The notes beneath the pieces are model-generated. The model did not search any database and had not been told where the DNA came from. It saw only the letters and a program-made list of their open reading frames with translations. Position numbers and translations under genes: made by a program. A stretch of DNA of 22,144 nucleotides from JAKIWV01 sp049800095 (lineage in GTDB: Archaea; Thermoplasmatota; Thermoplasmata; Lutacidiplasmatales; UBA184), in the NCBI GenBank assembly GCA_049800095.1, contig JBARJD010000097.1:1-22144 (forward strand). The letters run 5' to 3'. This document shows, in pieces, positions 7,417-14,738 of this stretch (position 1 is its first letter; each line of letters opens with the position of its first letter).

Positions 7417-9408
7417 ATGAGCGCTCCGATCGGCGGCCCTCCGGTCGAGGTTCCGGCGGACGGTCGCCCGTCCCGGGAGGACTGGTGGGTCCTCGCCGTC
7501 GTCTTGGTCGGTACCTTCATGGCCATCCTGGACGCGTTCATCGTGAACGTTGCCCTTCCGACCATCCAGCGCACGATCGGCGCGGATTCGTCGGAGCTGG
7601 AGCTGGTGCTGGCCAGCTACACACTGCTGTATGCGGTCTTCCTGATCACCGGAGGACGGCTGGGCGACATCTTTGGCCGGAAACGAATGTTTCTGATCGG
7701 GATGGTCGTCTTCAGTATCTCATCGGCGATGTGCGGGCTTTCGCCCACGCCGGATTTTCTCATTGTGTCCCGGGCCATTCAAGGGTTCGGAGCCGCGATG
7801 ATGTTTCCCCAGATCCTCTCCATCATCCAGGTCACTTTCCAGGCGCAGCCCCGCGTGGTCGCCCTGGGAATTTTCGCGACCGTCATCGGATTCGCCGCGG
7901 TGTTCGGCCAACTGCTCGGGGGATTCCTGATCCAGCTCAATCTGGCCGGGCTGTCTTGGAGGCCCATATTTCTCGTCAACGTTCCGATTGGGATCGTCGG
8001 AGTGATCGCGGGGGTACTCGTCCTTCGCGAGTCGAAGTCTGCGCCGCCTCCCACCCTGGACTTCGGGGGCGTCGGGCTGATCTCGTTAGCCCTGGCCGCG
8101 TTCGTGATCCCGCTCGTGGAAGGACCCTCGATCGGCTGGCCTCCCTGGATGGTGGGTCTCCTGGTTCTGTCCGCTCCGTTCCTCGCCCTTTTCGTACTGT
8201 ATGAGCGGCGGAGGATCGCCCGCGGCGGGTATCCCCTCATCAACATCCATCTGTTCGCCCAGCGATCGTTCTCGGTGGGCCTCCCCCTGACCATCGTGTT
8301 TTACACGACGCTGAGCGGCCTGTTCTTCTTGCTCGCGATCTTCCTGCAGGACGGACTGGGACTCACCCCACTGACGGCGGGCCTCACGTTTACCGCGATT
8401 GGAACCGGATTTATCGTCGCGTCGGTGGCCAGTCCCCGACTGGTTCCCCAGCTGGGGCGCCACATCCTGAGCCTCGGATATGCACTCGACGTGGTCGGGT
8501 ACGCGCTGGCCATCGTCCTGCTCCGCGAGTATGGGAGTGCAGTCACCCTCTCGGAGCTCGCCGTGCCGCTCTTCGTCATTGGTCTCGGAAATGGGTTCGG
8601 CCTGTCGCCCCTGATCGGCATCGTACTGGCCGGGGCCCGATCCGAGGACGCCGGCCAGGCCTCCGGCATGCTGTCCACTGCGATCCAAATCGGGAACACG
8701 ATCGGTGTGGCCTCGTACGGACTGCTCTTCTTTGGACTGCTGCATCTCTCGTCGGCCGCGACCGTCGCAGATCGGTACGTCGCCTCGCTGGAATCGACGT
8801 TGGTGGTCTTTGCGTTCTCGTCCGTCGTGGTCTCCGGTTTGGTGCTCGGCTTGCCTCGACCCGTGCGGGGGGGACGGAAGGATGTGCTGCTCCAGCACCA
8901 CCCGAGACCGCTTCCGGGCCTGGCCTATTCCTTTTTCTTCATCAGTGGAGGGAGAATCGGCCGGCCGCTGTTCAATGAGATACTGGCGGAAGCCACCCGT
9001 CACCGGCGGGAGGGAATCAAGGGGCCCGAGGAGAGCTTCCCGGACCACATGGTGCGTCAATTCCTGGGGATCAACCGAGAAGAGCAGTCGTGGATCAAGT
9101 ATCTGATGCGGGAGGCCCTCGAGTCAGGGGGCAAATTCGAGATGCTCCCGGAGGAGCGAGAGCAAGTCATCCAAAAGTTCCTGTACGACACGCGAGAACG
9201 CCAGGAGAAGGGGCTCGTTAGCCGCGACGTCGATCCGGAGTATCTCACCCTGTTGCTCTTCGCCGTCAGCTTCTATCCCCGGATGTTCGCGGCCGTGACC
9301 CGGACCTTGACGGGATTGGACCCCAGCGATCCCGAATTTGAGCGGCGTTGGAGCGCCTTTTTGCGAGAGTTAGCTCGAAGGTTCGAGACCGAAACAAAAC
9401 CATCGTAG
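7417..9408 (+). CDS. DHA2-type 14-helix MFS exporter with C-terminal TetR-like ligand-binding domain
   Basis: A 663-residue membrane protein. Residues 1-485 are a drug:H+ antiporter of the 14-helix DHA2 (EmrB/QacA) group: an LDAFIVNVALPTI motif at 39-51 and motif A GGRLGDIFGRKRM at 79-91, followed by successive hydrophobic helices. Residues about 500-663 are soluble and unlike any MFS part. They follow the pattern of a TetR C-terminal domain: WIKYLMREALESGG, then RQEKGLVSRDVDPEYLTLLLFAV, YPRMFAAVTRTLTGLDPSDPEF, and WSAFLRELARRF. No helix-turn-helix precedes them. It may sense the substrate or dimerise at the inner membrane face. The ATG at 7417 follows TetR by 18 bases, with GAGG upstream, so the two are co-transcribed. 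The family call for the transporter is secure; the tail is inference from sequence pattern. Confidence 0.93.
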   Translation: MSAPIGGPPVEVPADGRPSREDWWVLAVVLVGTFMAILDAFIVNVALPTIQRTIGADSSELELVLASYTLLYAVFLITGGRLGDIFGRKRMFLIGMVVFSISSAMCGLSPTPDFLIVSRAIQGFGAAMMFPQILSIIQVTFQAQPRVVALGIFATVIGFAAVFGQLLGGFLIQLNLAGLSWRPIFLVNVPIGIVGVIAGVLVLRESKSAPPPTLDFGGVGLISLALAAFVIPLVEGPSIGWPPWMVGLLVLSAPFLALFVLYERRRIARGGYPLINIHLFAQRSFSVGLPLTIVFYTTLSGLFFLLAIFLQDGLGLTPLTAGLTFTAIGTGFIVASVASPRLVPQLGRHILSLGYALDVVGYALAIVLLREYGSAVTLSELAVPLFVIGLGNGFGLSPLIGIVLAGARSEDAGQASGMLSTAIQIGNTIGVASYGLLFFGLLHLSSAATVADRYVASLESTLVVFAFSSVVVSGLVLGLPRPVRGGRKDVLLQHHPRPLPGLAYSFFFISGGRIGRPLFNEILAEATRHRREGIKGPEESFPDHMVRQFLGINREEQSWIKYLMREALESGGKFEMLPEEREQVIQKFLYDTRERQEKGLVSRDVDPEYLTLLLFAVSFYPRMFAAVTRTLTGLDPSDPEFERRWSAFLRELARRFETETKPS

Positions 9409-9755
9409 CGAGGCCGCGTCGCCGAATCATCGAGTAGAGGAGGCATGTTACAGGAATGGTCACTCATGGCGTAGGCTCGGACGTAGGCTTCCGCTCGAAA
9501 CCGGTTTCGCATGGGTTAAGGCCCGGTGCTCGAAGAGTTGGCGGCCCCCGGTGGAACGGGCGAATCCGAATCTCGGGACGGCGCATCGCTCCGAGCAATC
9601 TTGCCGTCGCACTTTCCCGATTGCCGGTTGCCTCGCAAACGCGCATTCCCTGACGCGGCCCTGCAGGCGATGGAATCTCTCGCTAACGAGCCGCCGGCCT
9701 CCGCCGGCGATCCGGCTGGGTGAAACCTTCGGTCGCCCCGTCGATGGGCTCGATC
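9409..9755. other. Intergenic region between convergent exporter and DsbA-like genes
   Basis: No gene is supported here. Two symmetrical elements are visible: the 14-bp perfect palindrome CGAAACCGGTTTCG at 9496-9509, and the GC hairpin CGCCGGC/GCCGGCG at 9692-9709. No R or B repeat occurs in this gap. Confidence 0.6.
9692..9709. terminator. GC-rich hairpin between convergent genes
   Basis: A perfect 7-bp stem CGCCGGC (9692-9698) and GCCGGCG (9703-9709) with a 4-base loop lies about 45 bases past the DsbA-like stop. No U-tract follows on either strand. A role in ending transcription is therefore only suggested by position. Confidence 0.3.
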
Positions 9756-10310
9756 TCAGCGCGACCCATTCTCGGCCGCTTCGAGGGCTGAGACGAGTGG
9801 TACGAACTCGGGATATCCGTCGTACCTCCGGTCATTGATAAAAAACGTGGGCGTGCCGTTGACGCCGCTTCGGACCCCGCTCATGAAATCCTCTTGGATC
9901 CGGTCCAAGTGGACATGCTGGTCAACCTCCCGCTGGAGTTGGTCCAGGTCCAGCTTGAGCTTGTGTTCAAACCGGACGAAGTACGCCGGGTCCCCTAGCG
10001 ACTTTTGATTCTCATAGAGGTAGTCGTGCATCTCCCAGAACTTCCCCTGAGCGGCCGCCGCCTCCGCGCTTTCCGCGGCCCATTGTGCCTGCGGGTGCGC
10101 GTTCGTAATCGGAAAATTCCGGAAGACGAATCGCAATCTTCCTCCCAGCTTTTTCTGGATCCGTTTGACGATCGGATACGCCGCCCCGCAGTACGGGCAC
10201 TGATAGTCTCCATACTCGACGAGTACCACTCGGGCGTCGGACGGGCCTTCGGTGTGGTCTCTCACCCCGACCGGCAAGGTGAGCCGTGGCGCTTGGTACG
10301 ACTGGGTCAT
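9756..10310 (-). CDS. DsbA-family thiol oxidoreductase (cytosolic)
   Basis: A 184-residue thioredoxin-fold protein of the DsbA/FrnE-like group. The active site is C38-P-Y-C41 in YGDYQCPYCGAAYP. A long helical insertion follows (AQWAAESAEAAAAQGKFWEM), and the cis-proline loop appears as NGTPTFFIN. There is no signal peptide or membrane anchor, so it acts in the cytosol. The ATG overlaps the peroxiredoxin stop (ATGA, 10307-10310), so the two are translationally coupled. Since the peroxiredoxin has a single cysteine, this protein is a natural candidate for its electron donor. Confidence 0.92.
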   Translation of the reverse strand: MTQSYQAPRLTLPVGVRDHTEGPSDARVVLVEYGDYQCPYCGAAYPIVKRIQKKLGGRLRFVFRNFPITNAHPQAQWAAESAEAAAAQGKFWEMHDYLYENQKSLGDPAYFVRFEHKLKLDLDQLQREVDQHVHLDRIQEDFMSGVRSGVNGTPTFFINDRRYDGYPEFVPLVSALEAAENGSR

Positions 10311-10822
10311 ACTGATTTACTCCGAGGAGCGTCTCGCTCGAGCCCCTCCAATGCCGACAGAATCCCATCTGCGCCGGGGTTGACGCCGTCGGGGGAGAGC
10401 ATGCTCCAGGCGATGGAGCCTCTCGAGTCGATTACGAAGAGCGCTCGCGCGGATTCCCCGACGCGCGATTCGTACGCCCCGTACGACCGGGAGACCGCGC
10501 CCTTCGGTTCGAAGTCGGAGAGGAGCGGGAAATTCAGCTTGCGGTCCTTTGCAAAGGCGAGATGGGACCAGATTCCATCCACAGAGATTCCCAGCACTTC
10601 TGCGTTGAATTTCTTGAATTCGGGCATGACCTGGGCATAGAGTCCCATCTGGTCGCTACAGACCGGACTCCAATCGGCCGGATAGAAGGCGATCACGACC
10701 GGCTGGCCCCGAAAATCCCGTAGGGAGACGCTCTGGTCAGGGGTACTCTTGAGCGTGAAGTTGGGCGCTCTCGTCCCCGGCTTCAAAATCGATGTCGCTC
10801 GGCCTCCGCCGGTGTCCGTCAT
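10307..10822 (-). CDS. 1-Cys peroxiredoxin (AhpC/TSA family, AhpE/Bcp-like)
   Basis: A 171-residue thiol peroxidase that reduces H2O2 or organic peroxides. The peroxidatic motif is YPADWSPVC with Cys55, where Ser replaces the usual Thr of PxxxTxxC, an accepted variant. Cys55 is the only cysteine, so an external thiol must resolve the sulfenate. Typical fold elements follow: FRGQPVVIAFYP, VLGISVDGIWSHLAFA, FPLLSDF and ARALFVIDSRG. A clean archaeal box TATAAATA (+ strand) lies 24-31 bases before the ATG, so the transcript is leaderless or nearly so. It is the first gene of a two-gene unit with the DsbA-like protein. Confidence 0.93.
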   Translation of the reverse strand: MTDTGGGRATSILKPGTRAPNFTLKSTPDQSVSLRDFRGQPVVIAFYPADWSPVCSDQMGLYAQVMPEFKKFNAEVLGISVDGIWSHLAFAKDRKLNFPLLSDFEPKGAVSRSYGAYESRVGESARALFVIDSRGSIAWSMLSPDGVNPGADGILSALEGLERDAPRSKSV

Positions 10823-10845
10823 CAGGTCGGTCCTGGACCTTCCGG

Positions 10846-10853
10846 TATAAATA
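10846..10853 (-). promoter_or_regulatory. Archaeal TATA box of the peroxiredoxin-DsbA unit
   Basis: TATAAATA on the + strand (TATTTATA on the coding strand) lies 24-31 bases upstream of the peroxiredoxin ATG. This is the best box A match in the window. It is the main evidence for an archaeal host and leaderless transcription. Confidence 0.8.
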
Positions 10854-11044
10854 TGACGAGTTTCGCTCCGCGGGCTAGCTGGTCCGACGGTCGTTGAAGC
10901 GGGATCCCAGCCCTATGAGGGAAACTGGGCAGGCTCAATCTGTCACAGAGTCGGTAAGCTTCGATTCAGCGAGAATGCTGCCTCCGATTCGATTCGTCGA
11001 TTTTTCGTCGAAAAGTCGCGGTGTTTCATTCCTCGCCCATCAGT

Positions 11045-11165
11045 TTTGAACCCCCGGGGGGTTTGAATGCCCCCTCCGACATCTTTCACTTACTTATCGC
11101 CGAGAAACGACGAAGTTCGACCGTTTGTGTGACAAGGAATTGAACCCGTCAACGCCCTTCCCAGA
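11045..11165 (+). repeat. R-family dispersed repeat, copy 4 (palindromic 5' hairpin type)
   Basis: Here the GATATGAAGAATTCAG hairpin is replaced by TTTGAACCCCC (11045-11055) meeting GGGGGGTTTGAA (11056-11067). It then rejoins the consensus with CCCCCTCCGACA and an eroded second hairpin (TTATCGCCGAGAAA). The distal GAATTGAACCC is at 11137-11147. It lies about 250 bases beyond the stop codon of the ADH-like gene. Confidence 0.8.
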
Positions 11166-11221
11166 CAAGAGTGCCTTACCCCCGTGGGAGTGAATTCGAT
11201 ATCCTCGATTCGTTCACTCGA

Positions 11222-11250
11222 CCCCCTCGCCAGCCTACGGCTCGAGGGGG
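11222..11250. other. GC-rich hairpin CCCCCTCG/CGAGGGGG
   Basis: An 8-bp perfect stem, 11222-11229 pairing with 11243-11250 across a 13-base loop, lies about 160 bases downstream of the ADH-like stop codon. A transcript-end structure is possible; no U-tract is evident. Confidence 0.35.
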
Positions 11251-11411
11251 GGCGTTCTCTTCCTCGAGTGCCTCCAAGGGCTCAGTCGCGCGGGTGAAGC
11301 GCGAGGCCCCATCCAGATCCCGGCTTCCCCGTCGCCTGCGGGCCCAGACTTCCTACTCTCGATACGACGAGTCTCGGGTCATATGGGGACTATGCCGCCA
11401 AGGTGCGCGGC

Positions 11412-12368
11412 TCAGGAAACGCGAATGACCAGTTTTCCTCGCGCCTGGTGAAGTTCGGCTCGGGCCATCGCTTCCGGCGCTTCCGGTAGCAAGTAGACGT
11501 GGTCGATGACGGGTTTCAGCTTCCCTTCGGCTACGAGACTGCCAAGCTTCGCCATGTCCTCCACGTTTGGCCTTGCCAGGAGGCCCCAGACGCGCTGACG
11601 AAGCAGTCGGCGACGAAGTCCGGCGTGGATGAATCGGCCGAAGCCGCCGCGGCCCCCGACAACTACCAGGGTACCCCCCGGCTTCAGAGTCCGCAGGAGA
11701 GCCCCTATTCCCTTCAGTCCCGAGACGTCGAAGATGACGTCGTAGCGATCGGGTCCGCGCGTGAAGTCCGCCTTGTGATAGTCGATGGCCACGTCCGCCC
11801 CTACCGAACGGAGCATCTCGACGTTGTCCGCACGCGTAATCGCTGTCACCCGAGCCCCCATCCCCTTGGCGAGCTGAACGGCGAACGTTCCGACGCCGCT
11901 GCCCGCCCCAGTGATAGCCACGGACTGGCCGGGCTGAACGTGTCCCCGGTCCCGTACTGCCTGGAGGGCAGTGAAGGCGGCGGTTCCGAGAGTGGCCGCG
12001 TCGTCGAAGGAAACAGCGTCCGGCTTGTTCGTAAGCTCGCGCTCGTCCGCTGCCACGTACTCCGCAAACGACCCGCTACCGAGGCCGAACACGGCGTCGC
12101 CGACCTTGAACCGCGAGTCCGGCTTTCTCACAGCGATGACCTCGCCCGCCAGATCTACGCCGCGGATCCTTCGCTTGGGCCGCGTCAGCCCGAACCCCAG
12201 GAACCGGAGGATGATCGGTCTGCCCAACATGATCCGCCAGTCTAGACTGTTCACCGATGCGGAACGCACTCGGAGGAGCACGCTGGTCGCGTCCGGGACC
12301 GGCGTCTCAGCGTCGGCGAACTTCAGAGCGTCGGCCTTCCCGTACCGATCCTGGAGGACTGCCTTCAT
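11412..12368 (-). CDS. MDR-family NAD(P)-dependent quinone oxidoreductase-like protein
   Basis: A 318-residue medium-chain dehydrogenase/reductase of the zinc-free quinone oxidoreductase type. The N-terminal GroES-like barrel (about 1-120) includes SASVNSLDWRIMLG without the zinc Cys/His pair, and GVDLAGEV. The Rossmann half has the nucleotide motif AITGAGSGVGTFAVQLAK. Probable reaction: NADPH-dependent reduction of quinones or activated alkenes. The start is ATG 12368 (MKAVLQDRYG), the usual family start, with GAGGTG nine bases upstream; a 22-residue upstream extension in frame is not credible. Its ATG overlaps the stop of a small ORF. It diverges from MarR with a palindromic operator between, so it is a likely MarR-controlled detoxification enzyme. 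Confidence 0.9.
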   Translation of the reverse strand: MKAVLQDRYGKADALKFADAETPVPDATSVLLRVRSASVNSLDWRIMLGRPIILRFLGFGLTRPKRRIRGVDLAGEVIAVRKPDSRFKVGDAVFGLGSGSFAEYVAADERELTNKPDAVSFDDAATLGTAAFTALQAVRDRGHVQPGQSVAITGAGSGVGTFAVQLAKGMGARVTAITRADNVEMLRSVGADVAIDYHKADFTRGPDRYDVIFDVSGLKGIGALLRTLKPGGTLVVVGGRGGFGRFIHAGLRRRLLRQRVWGLLARPNVEDMAKLGSLVAEGKLKPVIDHVYLLPEAPEAMARAELHQARGKLVIRVS

Positions 12369-12541
12369 GTGGTGCCCCACCTCGCCGCGGCGGCCGGTCT
12401 GACGAACATCTGGAGACCGTGCCGGTTGAAGCAACCGCGAGCCTCGGCATCGTCGTATCGAGTTACAACGCAGTCGGGGCCTCGCTCTTCAAGCGCCACG
12501 GTCGTGGTCGGGCCGATCATCCCTCCGGTCGCGAGGTTCAT
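12365..12541 (-). CDS. Possible 58-residue protein coupled to the ADH-like gene
   Basis: I do not recognise this family. The frame from ATG 12541 encodes 58 residues with a mixed, globular-looking composition (TTTVALEERGPDCVVTRYDD) and ends in an Arg/Ala-rich tail. Three points favour a real gene: its stop codon overlaps the ADH-like start (ATGA); an AT-rich TTAAGTAG stretch lies 23-30 bases upstream of the ATG inside the operator, as in a leaderless promoter; and otherwise the ADH-like gene would need a leader of about 170 bases. An earlier in-frame Met at 12589 would place the operator inside the gene and is disfavoured. Confidence 0.45.
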   Translation of the reverse strand: MNLATGGMIGPTTTVALEERGPDCVVTRYDDAEARGCFNRHGLQMFVRPAAAARWGTT

Positions 12542-12550
12542 GGCAATATG

Positions 12551-12572
12551 GTAAAGTAGTGAACTACTTAAC
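12551..12572. promoter_or_regulatory. Likely MarR operator
   Basis: An inverted repeat, GTAAAGTAGT (12551-12560), GA, ACTACTTAAC (12563-12572), has one arm mismatch and a perfect AAGTAGT/ACTACTT inner core. It sits in the divergent promoter between the ADH-like unit and MarR, over the probable box of the leftward unit. Its size and symmetry suit a MarR dimer. Confidence 0.7.
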
Positions 12573-12649
12573 GATTGACCATACAGCAATGGCTTTAACG
12601 ATCCGCCGCCTGCGGACTCTGGACAGACAGTCTACTTAGGAGCGTCACG

Positions 12650-13141
12650 ATGCCATCCCCCCGGACAGAAGGCCCATCCACTGGGGGCAAAGGGCCGATA
12701 CGAGAGCCCTCGCCTAGCCCTGACGATGTCTTTCGCGCCATGAATTTGGCCAGCAAGAAGCTGCCCCACTACTTCGACAAGGCGTTCGGGGTACCCGATC
12801 TACGACTGACCGAGTTCGGGGTGCTCCAACAGCTGTCGGAATCCGGGCCGACTTCGATGGTCCGGCTGAGCGACGAAAACCTCGTCACGAAGGCCGCGAT
12901 TACAGCGATCATTGACGAAATGGAAGCCAAGGGCCTGGTTCGTAGGGTGAGAGATTCCCCGGACCGAAGGGTCGTGAACATCCAGATGACTCCTGCTGGC
13001 AAGAAACTTTTTGCTGTCGCAAGGCGGCGACACCAGGCGATCGTCGCTGGATTCGTCGCCTTGCTGGACCCTGACGAGATCCGGATTCTGGTTCGAAGTT
13101 TCGAGAAATTGTACAAATTCGCGGATGAGCAGGGGGTCTAA
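12650..13141 (+). CDS. MarR family transcriptional regulator
   Basis: A 163-residue dimeric winged-helix regulator. The winged HTH spans about residues 50-120 (LTEFGVLQQLSESGPTSMVRLSD, then TKAAITAIIDEMEAKGLVRR), with the wing signature RDSPDRRVVNIQMTPAGKKLF. Flanking helices form the dimer domain. The first 20 or so residues are low complexity. ATG 12650 has GGAG seven bases upstream; CTTTAAC at 12593 may be its box A, giving a leader of about 30 bases. It is divergent from the ADH-like unit and probably represses both through the palindrome at 12551. Confidence 0.92.
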   Translation: MPSPRTEGPSTGGKGPIREPSPSPDDVFRAMNLASKKLPHYFDKAFGVPDLRLTEFGVLQQLSESGPTSMVRLSDENLVTKAAITAIIDEMEAKGLVRRVRDSPDRRVVNIQMTPAGKKLFAVARRRHQAIVAGFVALLDPDEIRILVRSFEKLYKFADEQGV

Positions 13142-13220
13142 GCACCCCATCCGTACATTGAGCCCTGTTTGCCGGGGTTCCTCGAACGAAAATTGACATG
13201 AGATAGAGGGACTTTGATTA

Positions 13221-13235
13221 CGCCCGAAATGGGCG
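13221..13235 (+). terminator. Small hairpin 3' of MarR
   Basis: CGCCC, loop GAAAT, GGGCG forms a perfect 5-bp stem about 80 bases after the MarR stop codon. A near-identical GCCCG-AAA-CGGGC element lies at 21413-21425, 5' of cyclase 3 and 3' of Nudix. Its role in transcript ending is inferred from position only. Confidence 0.3.
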
Positions 13236-13251
13236 CTTCGTGCGACGGGAG

Positions 13252-13305
13252 TTGATCGGTCCAGGGTTCGGACCGATCTCTAACGACGGGGTTGTCTATG
13301 GGGGA
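13252..13305 (+). repeat. B-family repeat, copy 2
   Basis: The core is CTAACGACGGGGTTGT. The preceding part (TTGATCGGTCCAGG, then GGACCGAT) aligns with copy 3 at 14098, so the unit is about 50 bases long. It lies 27 bases before R copy 5, in the same orientation. Confidence 0.75.
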
Positions 13306-13332
13306 GTCCCGGTCGACCCCCGGCCTCACGTT

Positions 13333-13465
13333 GGGGATATGAAGAATTCAGTAGTGTCCCCCTCCGACAAAATCCACCGATTTCTCGCCGAGAATTGGTG
13401 ACTTTTTACCAGTCATGTCTAGGATTTGAACCCTCGGGGGGTTCAAATCTGCCCCTCGGAAAGGA
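13333..13465 (+). repeat. R-family dispersed repeat, copy 5 (most complete)
   Basis: It contains the consensus first hairpin (GGGGATATGAAGAATTCAG with TCCCCCTCCGACA), the perfect second hairpin TTCTCGCCGAGAA (13382-13394), and a distal 11-bp perfect stem, GATTTGAACCC (13423-13433) pairing with GGGTTCAAATC (13439-13449). CCCCTCGGAAAGG follows. It lies about 100 bases beyond the stop of the minus-strand membrane-protein gene. Confidence 0.88.
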
Positions 13466-13562
13466 GTGCGTTGTTCTCGTCCGGTGCTGCATAGCGGCGA
13501 CCCGTAGAAAATCCGATCGGGCTCGGCAGACCTTGTTGGACGCCGCGGAGCCAACCGAGGGC

Positions 13563-14039
13563 TTACGAGCGGCTCTGAATGAACCATCCAGATCCCCAGA
13601 GCACTAACCCAATGCCTGCGAACAACCCTTCGGAATAGGCGAACCAAATGGGGATCGAAAAGCTGCCGCCGGAGCTCGCATACTCCTGAACAATGCCGTA
13701 GACAACGGACCAACCGGCAAAGAGCAGCGGTCCGACGACTGCGAGAGCGATTCCAAGTCGCTTGTTAGCGAGCCCAGAACCGCCAACCTCTGAATAGGAG
13801 ACAGAGCCGGGCCCGTGGTTCTGTGCCCAACCTACACCTACTAGGCCGACCCCCGGACCCAAGAGCAAGTACGAACCGGCGTTCAGCTGTTCGTACAAAC
13901 GGTACCCCGCCTCGGTGGGAAACGCGAATTGGTAGGTTTGAAAGTACCAGTACTCGGAGCCAAACTGAACGAGAAGTGCGGCCGCGACGATCGCGACCCC
14001 CGAAATAACCAGAATCGGTCCTACTCGGCTGGAAGCCAT
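13563..14039 (-). CDS. Small integral membrane protein, unknown function
   Basis: I do not recognise the family. The 158-residue protein has about four hydrophobic segments: near residues 6-26 (ILVISGVAIVAAALLVQF), 55-70 (YLLLGPGVGLVGVGW), 90-115 (LGIALAVVGPLLFAGWSVVYGIV), and 135-152 (GLFAGIGLVLWGSGWFI). Short polar loops separate them and no catalytic motif is visible. The start is ATG 14039 because GAGGAG lies nine bases upstream; a GTG two codons earlier is too close to it. It stands alone between B copy 2/R copy 5 and B copy 3. Confidence 0.75.
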   Translation of the reverse strand: MASSRVGPILVISGVAIVAAALLVQFGSEYWYFQTYQFAFPTEAGYRLYEQLNAGSYLLLGPGVGLVGVGWAQNHGPGSVSYSEVGGSGLANKRLGIALAVVGPLLFAGWSVVYGIVQEYASSGGSFSIPIWFAYSEGLFAGIGLVLWGSGWFIQSRS

Positions 14040-14097
14040 ACCCACAGACTCCTCATGTCGCCACCGTCCTTAACCTGCGGGTTCTGCGATCGCAGTA

Positions 14098-14146
14098 GTT
14101 GATCCAGGAACTTGGACCGATTTCAAACGACGGGGTTGTGTAAGGG
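14098..14146 (+). repeat. B-family repeat, copy 3
   Basis: The core is AAACGACGGGGTTGTGTAAG. The upstream GTTGATCCAGG, CTTGGACCGATTT aligns with copy 2. It lies just beyond the stop codon of the minus-strand toxin gene. Confidence 0.75.
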
Positions 14147-14156
14147 AGGTCGCCGC

Positions 14157-14483
14157 TCAACGCTTTCGAGAATGCGCGGACGCGTAGCGACCGAACCGGA
14201 CGTAGGTAGACCCGGTGCGCGGCTCGATCTCCTCGATCAAGGCGCGACCGTGACGGATCTGAAAAAGGGCCCTATACCCTGGGGTCTTGAGGCGCCAGCG
14301 GATTGGGTCGTCCCGAACTGGTACGACATCCAGCGTGGGGGAGGGCCGGGTTGGATGGGCAACGAACTCCGGGAAAGCAGCGACCAGGATGTCCTGAACT
14401 TCCGGGGGGAGAGAGAGGAACTCGCGCCACGCAGTTTCGGTAAAGTCTGGCCAGCCCCGTCGCAGCGGCCCTTTAACGGGCAC
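14157..14483 (-). CDS. RelE/ParE-type toxin
   Basis: Predicted toxin of a type II pair, 108 residues as drawn. The C-terminal half follows the RelE/ParE pattern: IRWRLKTPGYRALFQI, HGRALIEEIEPR, then TYVRFGRYASAHSRKR, ending in a basic tail where catalytic or ribosome-contacting residues lie in this superfamily. The first helical part (FTETAWREFLSLPPEVQDIL) fits the usual hairpin. The GTG start at 14483 overlaps the antitoxin by 11 bases; no Met is available. Target (mRNA on the ribosome or gyrase) cannot be told. Co-transcribed with the upstream antitoxin. Confidence 0.78.
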   Translation of the reverse strand: MPVKGPLRRGWPDFTETAWREFLSLPPEVQDILVAAFPEFVAHPTRPSPTLDVVPVRDDPIRWRLKTPGYRALFQIRHGRALIEEIEPRTGSTYVRFGRYASAHSRKR

Positions 14484-14709
14484 GCTTCCTGCGCTCCATG
14501 AATTCTCGACGAGCCTCTGCGCCGGTCACAATGCGATCCGACTTCAATCGCCGATCGAGCTCCGCTCGAAGGGACGGGGAAAGATAGTCATCTGTCACAT
14601 TGATCAGGAACTCGTCCCAAGTCTCCGCGGCGCTCTTGACCCGCTGCAAGAAACGGAGGGTCGATTGGTGGAGTGGAATACTTGTAACTGCGTCGGTTGC
14701 GGGCATCAT
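14473..14709 (-). CDS. Antitoxin partner of the RelE/ParE-type toxin
   Basis: A 78-residue protein. The N-terminal part (DAVTSIPLHQSTLRFLQRVKSAAETWDEFLIN) resembles short archaeal VapB/RHH-like antitoxins with a strand-helix DNA-binding start. The C-terminus (RREFMERRKRAR) is basic and would wrap the toxin. The start is placed at ATG 14709 because the box GATATATC lies 19-26 bases upstream; ATG 14706 and 14718 are alternatives. It precedes and overlaps the toxin gene, the usual order. Confidence 0.72.
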   Translation of the reverse strand: MMPATDAVTSIPLHQSTLRFLQRVKSAAETWDEFLINVTDDYLSPSLRAELDRRLKSDRIVTGAEARREFMERRKRAR

Positions 14710-14727
14710 GGCTATCATGGTGGCAAT

Positions 14728-14738
14728 GATATATCTTT
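14728..14738 (-). promoter_or_regulatory. TATA box of the first toxin-antitoxin unit
   Basis: GATATATCTTT (+ strand; AAAGATATATC on the coding strand) lies 19-29 bases upstream of the chosen antitoxin ATG. It contains the self-complementary GATATATC, which may also bind the antitoxin. Spacing again indicates a leaderless transcript. Confidence 0.6.

Larger units (their letters stand above)
10823..11411. other. Intergenic region between the ADH-like and peroxiredoxin genes
   Basis: This 589-base gap has the peroxiredoxin promoter at its left edge, R copy 4 at 11045-11165 and a GC hairpin at 11222-11250. Reading frames inside it show no family features. The part from 10860 to 11040 and the part from 11255 to 11411 hold nothing I can name. 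Confidence 0.6.
13142..13562. other. Intergenic region between convergent MarR and membrane-protein genes
   Basis: This stretch holds a small hairpin just past MarR (13221-13235), B copy 2 (13252-13305) and R copy 5 (13333-13465). The last hundred bases before the membrane-protein stop show nothing recognisable. Confidence 0.6.

Noticed and set aside
8086..9060. 324-residue open frame on the - strand
   Set aside because: It is antisense to the MFS exporter, very rich in Gln, Glu and Arg, and shows no family pattern.
11499..12245. 248-residue open frame on the + strand
   Set aside because: It lies antisense inside the ADH-like gene; GC-rich coding DNA commonly gives such shadows.
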